Shown here: positions 1 through 5,752 of the stretch, in pieces
Numbering within the stretch: position 1 is the stretch's first letter
Layout: the number at the start of each line of letters is the position of its first letter
Assembly: GCA_003646045.1 (NCBI GenBank)
Contig: QNDV01000160.1
Location: 1-5,932, forward strand
From: a bacterium
Lineage (GTDB): Bacteria; Krumholzibacteriota; Krumholzibacteria; LZORAL124-64-63
Direction: 5' to 3'
Length of the DNA: 5,932 nt
Notes under the pieces: generated by a model
What the model was told of the DNA's origin: nothing
Database searches by the model: none
Seen by the model: the letters and a program-made list of their open reading frames with translations, nothing else
Program-made: the position numbers and the translations under genes

Positions 1-605
1 GCCACCGGGCGGACAACGGGCCGTTCAATAGCCGGCGCCAACTCCTGAAGGTGCCGCGACTGGGACCCAAGGCCTTCGAGCAGGCCGCGGGCTTTCTGCG
101 CATTCCCGCCGCCAAACAGCCACTGGATGCCAGTGCCGTGCACCCCGAACGATACAGGCTGGTCGAACGCATGGCCGGCGATCTGGGCTGCGCGGTGGCC
201 GAACTGGTGGGTGACGCCGAGCGCACCCGGCAACTGCGCCTGGACGAATACGTGGACGGCGAGGTGGGCCGTCCCACCCTCGAGGATATCCTGGCCGAGC
301 TGGCCAAGCCCGGGCGCGATCCGCGGGATCCCTTCGAGGTGTTCCACTTCGCCGAGGGCGTCGAGACCATGGAGGATCTGGCCGAGGGCATGCGACTGCC
401 CGGCATCGTCACCAACGTGACCAACTTCGGCGCCTTCATCGACGTGGGGGTGCACCAGGACGGGCTGGCCCACATCAGCCAGTTGGCCGATCGTTTCGTG
501 CGGGATCCCGCGGAAGTGGTCAAGGCGGGGCAGAAGGTCATGGCCAGGGTTCTGGAAGTGGACCTGCCGCGCAAGCGCATCTCGCTGTCGCTGAAGGAAG
601 GCTAG
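1..605 (+). CDS. tex: Tex family RNA-binding transcription accessory protein, C-terminal part
   Basis: This is the last 200 residues of Tex; the reading frame enters at base 3 from outside the window. Tex is a cytoplasmic nucleic-acid-binding protein of about 770 residues, linked to transcription and RNA metabolism. The fragment opens within the helix-hairpin-helix region: a RRQLLKVPRLGPKAFEQAAG segment at fragment residues 11-30, then the PLDASAVHPERY segment and a PTLEDILAELAKPGRDPR linker. An S1 domain fills about residues 129-198 (bases 387-596), with the typical GIVTNVTNFGAFIDVGVHQDG and GLAHISQL stretches and a C-terminal RISLSL strand. The GTG at base 51 is internal and is not the start. 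The stop TAG (603-605) shares a CTAG with the stop of the convergent pabB. Family identity is clear by motif recognition; only the missing N-terminus is unknown. Confidence 0.95.
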   Translation, partial: HRADNGPFNSRRQLLKVPRLGPKAFEQAAGFLRIPAAKQPLDASAVHPERYRLVERMAGDLGCAVAELVGDAERTRQLRLDEYVDGEVGRPTLEDILAELAKPGRDPRDPFEVFHFAEGVETMEDLAEGMRLPGIVTNVTNFGAFIDVGVHQDGLAHISQLADRFVRDPAEVVKAGQKVMARVLEVDLPRKRISLSLKEG

Positions 606-2065
606 TTTTCCAGCCGGGCCAGTGCGTCCAACAGGGCTCGGGCCTTGTCCAGCGACTCGTCGTATTCGGCGCCCGGGTCGCTGTCCGCGGTCACTGCTCC
701 GCCCACGCCCAGGGTGGCTCGCCCGTCGGCGCACACGATGCTGCGGATGACGATGCTCAGGTCCATGGCCCCGCCGCGATCCAGGTAGCCAACCGCCCCG
801 CTGTAGATCCCGCGCTTGAACGGTTCGAGCCGGTCGGCCAGGGCGATGGCCGCGATCTTGGGTGCGCCGGTCATGGATCCGCCGGGGAAACAGGCCGCCA
901 CCAGGTCGAGAGCGTCGCGGTCGGGTCGCAGTTGGCCGCGGACCGTGGATACGAGCTGGTGCACCGTGGCGTAGCTTTCCACCGTGCAGATCTCCGGGAC
1001 CGTGACACTGCCCACCTCGCAGGCCCGACCCAGGTCGTTGCGCACCAGGTCGACGATCATGACGTTTTCGGCCCGGTCCTTGGCGCTGGCCGCCAGGTCG
1101 GCGGCTCGCTGGGCGTCGTCGGCTAGGTTCGCCCCCCGGGGGGCTGTGCCCTTGATGGGGCGGCTCTCGGCCTGGCCGTCGGCCGTCAGGCTCAGGAAGC
1201 GCTCGGGCGAGGCACTCACCACCTGGCAGCCCGGCAGATCCAGCCACACGGCGAAGGGTGCGGGGTTGATCTGGCGCAGGATCTCATAGAGCCGCCAAGG
1301 CTCGCCGCGCAGCGCGGTTTCCAGCCGGTGGGTCAGGCAGACCTCGAAAACATCACCGGCCAGGATGTGCTCCACGCAGTCAGTCACCAGAGCGCCATAG
1401 GTTTCGCGGTCGCAGGAGGTGCCCACCATGAGTTGCCCGGGTTCGGGGGCCGGCACCGGGCCGGGGTCGGGTGTGGCCAGGCGGGTCTGCCACCAGGCGA
1501 AGCGCTCGGCGGCGTCACCACGATCGGTAATGCTCAGGGTCGTGTCACCGGTCACGTGGTCATGGGCCAGGACTTCGTCCACTACCATGAAGGCCAGGTC
1601 CGGCAGATCCAGATCGTCCCGGCCTGTGTCCGGCAGATTCTCCAGGGCATGGGCCAGCTCGTAGCCGAACCAGCCCACGAGACCACCGCTGAAGGGTCCG
1701 GCCGGGTCATCGCCCTCGTGCCCTTCCACGTCGTATGCGACCTGCAAGCTGCGCAGAGCCACAAAGGGATCTCCAGTCCACGTCTCTACTTGCGGCGTAT
1801 CCGGCAACTCACCGTCCGGATGTCGCCAGGTGGTAAGAGTGATCAGGAAGGGTCTGCCGGCAGCACCGGTTTCCGCTCCGTGCCGCCGCTTGGCCGTCAA
1901 CAGGGCCGGCGGATGGCAACCGGCGAAGGACCAGCGCCCCAGGCGTTGCGGGTCCAGGGCACTGTCCAACAGGAAGACGTTCCCGCGGCCCAGGCGGGGC
2001 GTCACCCGCCACAGGGGCAGGTCCAGGTCGATGGTGCGGGTCAGGATCATGGGGGTCAGGATCAT
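602..2065 (-). CDS. pabB: Aminodeoxychorismate synthase component I (PabB)
   Basis: This 487-residue chorismate-utilising enzyme aminates chorismate to 4-amino-4-deoxychorismate in the p-aminobenzoate branch of folate synthesis. It normally uses ammonia from a PabA glutaminase, which is absent from this window. The N-terminal domain shows FLLDSA (31-36), RLGRWSFAG (41-49) and GGLVGWFGYEL (127-137). The catalytic domain shows EVCLTHR (241-247), SASPERFL (284-291), PIKGT (303-307), ENVMIVDLVRNDLGR (333-347), FPGGSMTGAPK (393-403) and a late GVGGAVTADSDP. Lys305 in PIKGT marks aminodeoxychorismate synthase; anthranilate synthase TrpE has Ala (PIAGT). The EVCLT form also resembles PabB rather than the QVNL type. 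No PabC lyase is fused to the C-terminus. The ATG at 2065 overlaps the upstream gene's TGA as ATGA. A second in-frame ATG at 2050 lies in a tandem repeat and has no Shine-Dalgarno, so 2065 is preferred. Confidence 0.93.
   Translation of the reverse strand: MILTPMILTRTIDLDLPLWRVTPRLGRGNVFLLDSALDPQRLGRWSFAGCHPPALLTAKRRHGAETGAAGRPFLITLTTWRHPDGELPDTPQVETWTGDPFVALRSLQVAYDVEGHEGDDPAGPFSGGLVGWFGYELAHALENLPDTGRDDLDLPDLAFMVVDEVLAHDHVTGDTTLSITDRGDAAERFAWWQTRLATPDPGPVPAPEPGQLMVGTSCDRETYGALVTDCVEHILAGDVFEVCLTHRLETALRGEPWRLYEILRQINPAPFAVWLDLPGCQVVSASPERFLSLTADGQAESRPIKGTAPRGANLADDAQRAADLAASAKDRAENVMIVDLVRNDLGRACEVGSVTVPEICTVESYATVHQLVSTVRGQLRPDRDALDLVAACFPGGSMTGAPKIAAIALADRLEPFKRGIYSGAVGYLDRGGAMDLSIVIRSIVCADGRATLGVGGAVTADSDPGAEYDESLDKARALLDALARLEN
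2036..2065 (-). repeat. 15-bp tandem duplication at the Mut7-C/pabB junction
   Basis: Read on the minus strand, ATGATCCTGACCCCC (2065-2051) is followed directly by ATGATCCTGACCCGC (2050-2036), a 14 of 15 match. It encodes MILTP-MILTR at the PabB N-terminus. Each copy contains the ATGA stop/start overlap. In the Mut7-C frame this gives TGA stops at 2064-2062, 2058-2056, 2049-2047 and 2043-2041. Confidence 0.9.
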
Positions 2066-2763
2066 GCAGGATCTTTCCGGGCCGCCGCGAGGATACGGTC
2101 GATCCGACTCCGCAGCGCCAGGACGTGGGTACCTTCCCAGTACAACTGGTCGCAGCCGGCGCAGACGTAGTACGTGTCGCGCCAGGCTGCCGTACGGGGC
2201 GGGATGCGCTCGGCCACGTCACTCTTGGCCACCATCTCCACTTCGCCGTTGCACAGGGGGCAGCGTCCGAAGGGTTCGAGGTGGTCGAAAAGATCGAAGC
2301 GCCGGACGACAGCGGCCGTCTGCAGATCGGGGTCGTCGTCGGCTATCAGCATGGCCCTGGTCAACGCCGCGCGCTTGAGCAGGGCCCGGTTGCCGGACAG
2401 TACGATGCGGCCCTCGTTGAGGCTGCGCCGGGCGATCTCAGGCTCGGTCCACGCGTCATTCCAGGTGGTGTCCACGCCCAGGGTGCGCAGTAGCCGCGCC
2501 AGTTTGCCCAGATGACCGTCGCAGAGGAAACGTCCATCGCCGGCATCAACGCGGCGTACCGCTGCCAGGGCGACGATCTCGCCCCCGGTGAGCAGCACGT
2601 CCAGATCCCCTGCACCGTCGATCTGTCCAATCTCACAGGAGGGTATGCCTGCCGCTGCGCAGGCGTCCTTGAGAGAGGTGGGCTCGGGTAGGGTGCGATG
2701 GATGCACTTCGTGTGGGCGAGGCGCGCCAGGGTCGGGTCGAACTGCAATTCGATTATGATCAT
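2062..2763 (-). CDS. Ub-Mut7-C protein: ubiquitin-like domain plus Mut7-C (PIN-like) RNase domain with zinc ribbon
   Basis: This 233-residue protein is of the Mut7-C type (formerly DUF82, COG1656; often mislabelled PilT-like). About residues 1-75 look like the small ubiquitin/ThiS-like N-terminal domain that accompanies many Mut7-C proteins. The PIN-like domain starts at FLCDGHLGKLARLLRTLG (79-96), keeping the first acidic residue, Asp82. It continues through TEPEIA (106-111), ADDDPDLQ (141-148) and RCPLC (167-171). A CAGC (201-204) follows, so four cysteines (168, 171, 201, 204) can bind zinc, then the characteristic YWEGTH (208-213). The oddity is at 122-126: family members usually read LTRDR, this one reads LSGNR, so a conserved Asp is Asn125. 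The start is fixed by an in-frame TAG four codons upstream (2775-2773), and no Shine-Dalgarno precedes it. The gene is coupled to pabB by an ATGA overlap. The family is predicted to be RNase; the substrate is unknown. Confidence 0.88.
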   Translation of the reverse strand: MIIIELQFDPTLARLAHTKCIHRTLPEPTSLKDACAAAGIPSCEIGQIDGAGDLDVLLTGGEIVALAAVRRVDAGDGRFLCDGHLGKLARLLRTLGVDTTWNDAWTEPEIARRSLNEGRIVLSGNRALLKRAALTRAMLIADDDPDLQTAAVVRRFDLFDHLEPFGRCPLCNGEVEMVAKSDVAERIPPRTAAWRDTYYVCAGCDQLYWEGTHVLALRSRIDRILAAARKDPA

Positions 2764-2780
2764 GGGTGTAGCCTACACCC
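2764..2780. promoter_or_regulatory. Perfect inverted repeat abutting the Mut7-C start codon
   Basis: GGGTGTAG-C-CTACACCC is a 17-bp perfect dyad with 8-bp arms, ending at the base before the ATG of the leftward Mut7-C gene. As DNA it looks like an operator. In the minus-strand mRNA it could fold into a hairpin with a 7-bp stem and a 3-nt loop directly before the AUG, where a Shine-Dalgarno would be expected and none is seen. The dyad is certain; its role is inferred. Confidence 0.45.
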
Positions 2781-2845
2781 GGGCGTGGTACCGCGTCATG
2801 TCCAAGATTGCACCCTGGAGGTCGTGTGCCGGACCAAGCCATCCC

Positions 2846-2875
2846 TTGCAACAAGCCACCACTTGCGCGGATAAT
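2846..2875 (+). promoter_or_regulatory. Sigma70-like promoter for the ARH-PNP pair
   Basis: A TTGCAA at 2846-2851 (4 of 6 to TTGACA) and a GATAAT at 2870-2875 (5 of 6 to TATAAT) are separated by 18 bp. Transcription would start near 2882, leaving a leader of only about 15 nt with the Shine-Dalgarno at its 5' end. This is the best promoter-like pair in the divergent gap. It is a consensus match only. Confidence 0.5.
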
Positions 2876-2884
2876 GTCCGCAAG
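2862..2884. promoter_or_regulatory. Operator-like interrupted inverted repeat over the -10 box
   Basis: CTTGC (2862-2866) pairs with GCAAG (2880-2884), and GGA (2869-2871) pairs with TCC (2877-2879). This forms a bulged dyad centred on TAATG. An alternative register is GCGGA-taatg-TCCGC (2867-2881). It covers the proposed -10 (2870-2875) and touches the Shine-Dalgarno, a placement expected for a repressor site. Function is inferred from position alone. Confidence 0.35.
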
Positions 2885-2896
2885 GGAGGTCTTGCC

Positions 2897-3676
2897 ATGA
2901 TCGGTGCCATCGCCGGCGACATCATCGGGTCGCCATACGAATTCCAGCCCCTGAAGACCGTGAAGTTCGAGGTGCTTACGCCTGATTGTCGCTTCACCGA
3001 CGACACGGTCCTGACGGTGGCCACCGCCTTCAGCCTGATGACCGACGGCGACTATGCCCAGAACTACCGCATCTTCGGCCGCCTGTATCCCCTGGCCGGG
3101 TATGGGGGATCGTTCAAGCAGTGGCTGGAGAAGGATGACCCGCAGCCCTACGGCAGCTGGGGCAACGGTTCGGCCATGCGCGTCAGTCCGGTGGGATTCC
3201 TGCTGGATGACGAAGCCGCGGTCCTGCGCGAAGCCAAGCGTTCGGCCAGTATCACCCATGATCACGAGGAAGGTATCAAGGGCGCCCAGGCCGTGGCCAT
3301 GGCGGTGTTCCTGGCGCGGCAGGGAGCGGACGCCGAGACCCTGCGCGGTGAACTGACCAGTCGCTTCGGTTATGACCTGTCTCGTACGCCCGACGATGTC
3401 CGGCCGGAATACAAGTTCGACGTTTCCTGCCAGGGCTCGGTGCCCGAGGCCCTGATCTGTGCCCTGGCCGGCAGCGACTGGTTGGAAACGGTGAAGCTGG
3501 CCGTCAGTCTGGGCGGTGACGCGGATACCCAGGCCTGTATCGCCGGCGCCGTGGCCCAGGCGCGGTTCGGCGGAATTCCCGAAGACATCGATAGCCGTGT
3601 CCGCGGTGTCCTGCCCGATAACCTCCTGGAGATCCTGGTGGACTTCGAGGCGCGCATGGCCGGCGAGGAGGGCTGA
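2897..3676 (+). CDS. ADP-ribosylglycohydrolase (ARH/DraG-like family)
   Basis: This 259-residue protein belongs to the ARH/DraG fold family (COG1397). Members use two Mg/Mn ions to cleave ADP-ribose from modified arginine, serine or other acceptors. Metal-ligand motifs are intact: GAIAGDIIGSPYEF (3-16), FTDDT (33-37; Thr34, Asp35, Asp36) and GGDADTQACIAGAV (206-219; Asp208, Asp210, Thr211). The YGSWGNGSAMRVSP loop (85-98) and ITHDHEEGIKGA (119-130) are also typical of the bacterial branch. The frame is open well upstream, but ATG 2897 is chosen because AGGGAGGT (2883-2890) sits 6 nt before it and the family N-terminus begins here. There is no signal peptide, so it should be cytoplasmic. It is followed after 3 bp by a purine nucleoside phosphorylase, pointing to co-transcription. 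The acceptor cannot be predicted. No DraT-like ADP-ribosyltransferase is in the window. Confidence 0.92.
   Translation: MIGAIAGDIIGSPYEFQPLKTVKFEVLTPDCRFTDDTVLTVATAFSLMTDGDYAQNYRIFGRLYPLAGYGGSFKQWLEKDDPQPYGSWGNGSAMRVSPVGFLLDDEAAVLREAKRSASITHDHEEGIKGAQAVAMAVFLARQGADAETLRGELTSRFGYDLSRTPDDVRPEYKFDVSCQGSVPEALICALAGSDWLETVKLAVSLGGDADTQACIAGAVAQARFGGIPEDIDSRVRGVLPDNLLEILVDFEARMAGEEG
3665..3672 (+). promoter_or_regulatory. Shine-Dalgarno deciding the GTG start of PNP
   Basis: GAGGAGGG lies inside the last codons of the upstream ARH gene, 7 nt before the GTG at 3680. It supports that GTG as the real start and implies translation of the two genes from one message. Confidence 0.7.
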
Positions 3677-3679
3677 CCT

Positions 3680-4558
3680 GTGACACCGTCGCGCCTGGAC
3701 CAGTTGGCTCCCGCCTTGCGTGGACCCGTGGCTGCCGCGGTCGAGTGGCTGGCCGGCCAACAATTCGGCGGCGCCCGGTGGGGCCTGGTGCTGGGTAGCG
3801 GTCTGGGCAACCTGGTCGAGGCCATGGACAGCACCCACGCCGTGGCCTACGGCGACATACCCGGCTACGCCACGACCACCGTGGCCGAACACGACGGCCG
3901 TCTGGTGCGCGGCAGGGTGGGAAACACCGAGGTGCTGGCCATGCAGGGGCGCCTGCATCCCTACGAGGGGCTGTCGGCCGGCGAGACGTTGCTGCCCACG
4001 GCGGTAATGGCCTGCCTGGGCATTGAAGGCGTGGTGATCACCAACGCCGCGGGGGGGCTGAACCGCTTCTACCTTCCCGGGGACCTGATGGTCATCCGCG
4101 ACCAGATCGACCTCCATCCCAATGATCCGTTGCGCGGACTGCTGGCCGATCCCCTGGGTGCGGCCGGTCGCGTTGGCGTGGATCGTGTTCCGTCAGCAGT
4201 GGGGCTCTACGATCCCGACCTGGCCCGCAGTCTGGCCGCCGCCGCCGCCCGGGTGAGCGTGGCCGTGCACGCCGGAACCTACTGCTCCATGCCGGGACCC
4301 GCCTACGAGAGCAGGGCCGAGATCGGTTTGCTGCGCCGGGCGGGTGGCGATGCGGTGGGTATGTCCACGGCCCCGGAAGCCTCGTTGCTCCATCGCCTGG
4401 GGGTGAAGGTGGCGGGGTTGTCCTGCATCACCAATCCCGCCCGTGAAACGGGCCAGCCGGAACTCAGCCACAATGATGTGGTGGAGGTGGGGCGCCGGGT
4501 CCGTGATCACATGGCCCGCCTGCTGCTGGCGTTCCTGGACCCGCAGGCGGAATCATGA
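3680..4558 (+). CDS. Purine nucleoside phosphorylase, trimeric (PNP/MTAP superfamily)
   Basis: This 292-residue cytoplasmic enzyme would split purine (deoxy)nucleosides with phosphate to base and (deoxy)ribose-1-phosphate in purine salvage. Phosphate-site motifs are present: GSGLG (39-43, Ser40) and QGRLHPYEG (89-97, Arg91 and His93). NAAGGL (122-127) and PGDLMVIRDQIDL (133-145) follow. The substrate pocket shows GPAYESRAEI (206-215, Glu210), GMST (227-230, Met228) and CITNPA (249-254, Asn252), with His264 further on. These align with Glu201, Met219, Asn243 and His257 of human PNP. Asn252 favours 6-oxopurines (inosine, guanosine); methylthioadenosine phosphorylases have Asp there. The length fits the family. 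The GTG start follows the ARH stop by 3 bp with a Shine-Dalgarno inside that gene, so the two form an operon. I give no symbol because naming (punA, deoD, xapA) varies by lineage. Confidence 0.93.
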   Translation: MTPSRLDQLAPALRGPVAAAVEWLAGQQFGGARWGLVLGSGLGNLVEAMDSTHAVAYGDIPGYATTTVAEHDGRLVRGRVGNTEVLAMQGRLHPYEGLSAGETLLPTAVMACLGIEGVVITNAAGGLNRFYLPGDLMVIRDQIDLHPNDPLRGLLADPLGAAGRVGVDRVPSAVGLYDPDLARSLAAAAARVSVAVHAGTYCSMPGPAYESRAEIGLLRRAGGDAVGMSTAPEASLLHRLGVKVAGLSCITNPARETGQPELSHNDVVEVGRRVRDHMARLLLAFLDPQAES

Positions 4559-4581
4559 GCCGCATCCGGCCGGGTACCTGA

Positions 4582-4791
4582 TCAACCCCGCGTGAAGAAG
4601 TCGAACACGTTGCCCAGGTTGCTCTGGGCGGTCTGGTAGAGTTCCGTGTACTTGCAGTGGCTGCAGGTCACGGTGGTGAACCGCTTGCTCTGGATATCGA
4701 AGATCTTGGTCAGGAAGCCGCCGGTTGCCCGGAACTCGCTGGATTCGAATTGATCGTGCCCGCACTTGGGACATTTGTAGCCGCCGGTCAT
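4582..4791 (-). CDS. Small zinc-ribbon protein, DUF2082-like
   Basis: This 69-residue protein carries two CxxC pairs, Cys7/Cys10 (KCPKC) and Cys43/Cys46 (CSHC), the spacing of a zinc ribbon. The pattern YKCPKCG...RATGGFLTKIFDIQSKRFTTVTCSHCKYTE...LGNVFDFF closely follows the family annotated as nucleic-acid-binding zinc ribbon (DUF2082). No biochemical function is established for that family, so nucleic-acid binding is only the family label. ATG 4791 is preferred over the in-frame ATG ten codons upstream (4821). AAGGG ends 6 nt before 4791, and family members begin just ahead of the first CxxC. There is no signal peptide or membrane segment. It converges on the PNP gene with a 23-bp gap and diverges from tpiA. 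No convincing promoter or terminator is seen for it. Confidence 0.85.
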   Translation of the reverse strand: MTGGYKCPKCGHDQFESSEFRATGGFLTKIFDIQSKRFTTVTCSHCKYTELYQTAQSNLGNVFDFFTRG

Positions 4792-4961
4792 CTTGATCCC
4801 TTTCCGTTGGTTTCGTTGCATGTCAAGCTGCCGGACCTAACCCGGCGCAACGCCTGCTATTCGCCGGCCTGTGGACATTCGCAGCCGAAAATGACATATT
4901 CTGCCTCGGTCCGTGCCGCGGGGGTCCGGCCCGATCACTCAGTACCAAAGAGGGGATCACC
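4792..4961. other. Divergent intergenic region, zinc-ribbon gene / tpiA
   Basis: This 170-bp gap has Shine-Dalgarno sites for both flanking genes and one possible tpiA promoter. It also holds a CCGGCG/CGCCGG pair (4842-4847 and 4862-4867) with a 14-nt loop and no T-run, of no clear meaning. I see no RNA gene or small ORF worth calling. Confidence 0.6.
4872..4900 (+). promoter_or_regulatory. Possible sigma70-type promoter of tpiA
   Basis: TGGACA (4872-4877, 5 of 6 to TTGACA) and CATATT (4895-4900, 4 of 6 to TATAAT) are 17 bp apart, in the only AT-richer patch of this gap. A start near 4907 would give a leader of about 55 nt. The -10 match is weak. Confidence 0.35.
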
Positions 4962-5735
4962 ATGCGTCGCTACATGATCGCCGGCAACTGGAAGATGAAC
5001 AAGGGGCCGGCCGCTGCCAGGGAGCTGTCCTCCCAGATCCAGGACAAGCTGGCGGGACGCGACCTTCAGGGCGATGTGCTGGTCTGCCCACCCTACGTCT
5101 CTATACCGGCGGTGGCCGAAGTGGCGCAGGGTGCGCCGGTATTGCTGGGCGCCCAGGACTGCGGCGACCATGAGTCGGGCGCCTACACCGGCCAGGTGGC
5201 CGCGCCCATGCTGGCGGAATCCGGCTGCAGCTGGGTCATCGTGGGACACAGCGAGCGTCGCCAGTACCAGAACGAGGGTGACGAGTTGTTCGTGGACAAG
5301 ATCAACTGTGCCTTCGACGCGCGTCTGAAGGTGATCTTCTGCTACGGCGAGCTGCTTGAGGAGCGCCGTGTGGGCCGGGAAAAAGATGTGGTGCGGGACC
5401 AGTTGCGTGGCGTGCTGCCCCGTCTGCCCCGGGCCGATGCCACCAATCTCGTGCTGGCCTACGAACCGGTGTGGGCCATCGGCACGGGGGAGACCGCCAC
5501 CCCGGAGCAGGCCCAGGAGATGCACGCCTTCTCGCGGCAGACGGTGGCCGAACTGTTGGAGTATGGCGTAGCGGCCAACATTCGCATTCTCTACGGCGGC
5601 AGTTGCAAGCCGGGCAACGCCAGGGAAATAATCGGCCAGCCGGACGTGGACGGCGGGCTTATCGGCGGTGCGGCCCTGGCGGCCGAGGATTTCGTAGGTA
5701 TCATCGACGGCGCCGAAGCGGCTGCCGGAGCCTGA
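4962..5735 (+). CDS. tpiA: Triose-phosphate isomerase
   Basis: This 257-residue enzyme interconverts dihydroxyacetone phosphate and glyceraldehyde-3-phosphate in glycolysis and gluconeogenesis. Catalytic residues are all present: Asn9 and Lys11 in AGNWKMN (7-13), His96 in IVGHSERR (93-100) and Glu168 in AYEPVWAIGTG (166-176). Phosphate-binding YGGS (211-214) and GGLIGGAAL (231-239) complete the barrel. Length matches the usual 250-260. Small deviations are FCYGE where CVGE is common, and loop-6 hinge ETA (177-179) where KTA or KVA is common. ATG 4962 follows GAGGGG (4950-4955) at 6 nt. Unlike many genomes there is no gap or pgk immediately upstream and no secG immediately downstream. Instead a secreted peptidase gene starts 17 bp after the stop, probably on the same transcript. 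Identity is certain. Confidence 0.97.
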   Translation: MRRYMIAGNWKMNKGPAAARELSSQIQDKLAGRDLQGDVLVCPPYVSIPAVAEVAQGAPVLLGAQDCGDHESGAYTGQVAAPMLAESGCSWVIVGHSERRQYQNEGDELFVDKINCAFDARLKVIFCYGELLEERRVGREKDVVRDQLRGVLPRLPRADATNLVLAYEPVWAIGTGETATPEQAQEMHAFSRQTVAELLEYGVAANIRILYGGSCKPGNAREIIGQPDVDGGLIGGAALAAEDFVGIIDGAEAAAGA

Positions 5736-5740
5736 TTCGA

Positions 5741-5745
5741 AAGGA
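5741..5745 (+). promoter_or_regulatory. Shine-Dalgarno deciding the TTG start of the M16 peptidase
   Basis: AAGGA is 7 nt before the TTG at 5753. It favours that TTG over the ATG seven codons later (5774), which would cut off the positively charged start of the signal peptide. Confidence 0.65.
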
Positions 5746-5752
5746 AATAGTC

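Noticed and set aside
51..605. A GTG-started complete gene for a 184-residue S1 protein
   Set aside because: The frame stays open to the window's left edge and the residues before the GTG (HRADNGPFNSRRQLLK) match Tex, so this is a partial Tex.
602..2065. Anthranilate synthase TrpE instead of PabB
   Set aside because: The PIKGT lysine and the EVCLT segment point to aminodeoxychorismate synthase; there is no trpG, trpD or other trp gene nearby.
1328..2170. A 280-codon plus-strand frame antisense to pabB
   Set aside because: It is a shadow of pabB, whose motifs are unambiguous, with no ribosome site or family-like sequence.
2588..2896. N-terminal extension of the ADP-ribosylglycohydrolase
   Set aside because: The upstream open frame is antisense to the Mut7-C gene. 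The strong Shine-Dalgarno and the family N-terminus place the start at 2897.
2633..4117. A 494-codon open frame on the minus strand across the ARH and PNP genes
   Set aside because: It is antisense to two clearly identified genes. Its product is low-complexity Gly/His/Gln-rich sequence without recognisable motifs, and long antisense frames are expected at this GC content.
4547..4563. A terminator between the PNP and zinc-ribbon genes
   Set aside because: Only a 4-bp GCGG/CCGC pairing with a 9-nt loop and no T-run; too weak to call.
4821..4826. A perfect TTGACA (minus strand) as -35 of the zinc-ribbon gene
   Set aside because: At 17 bp spacing the -10 position reads AAAGGG, which is the gene's ribosome site, so it does not form a usable promoter.
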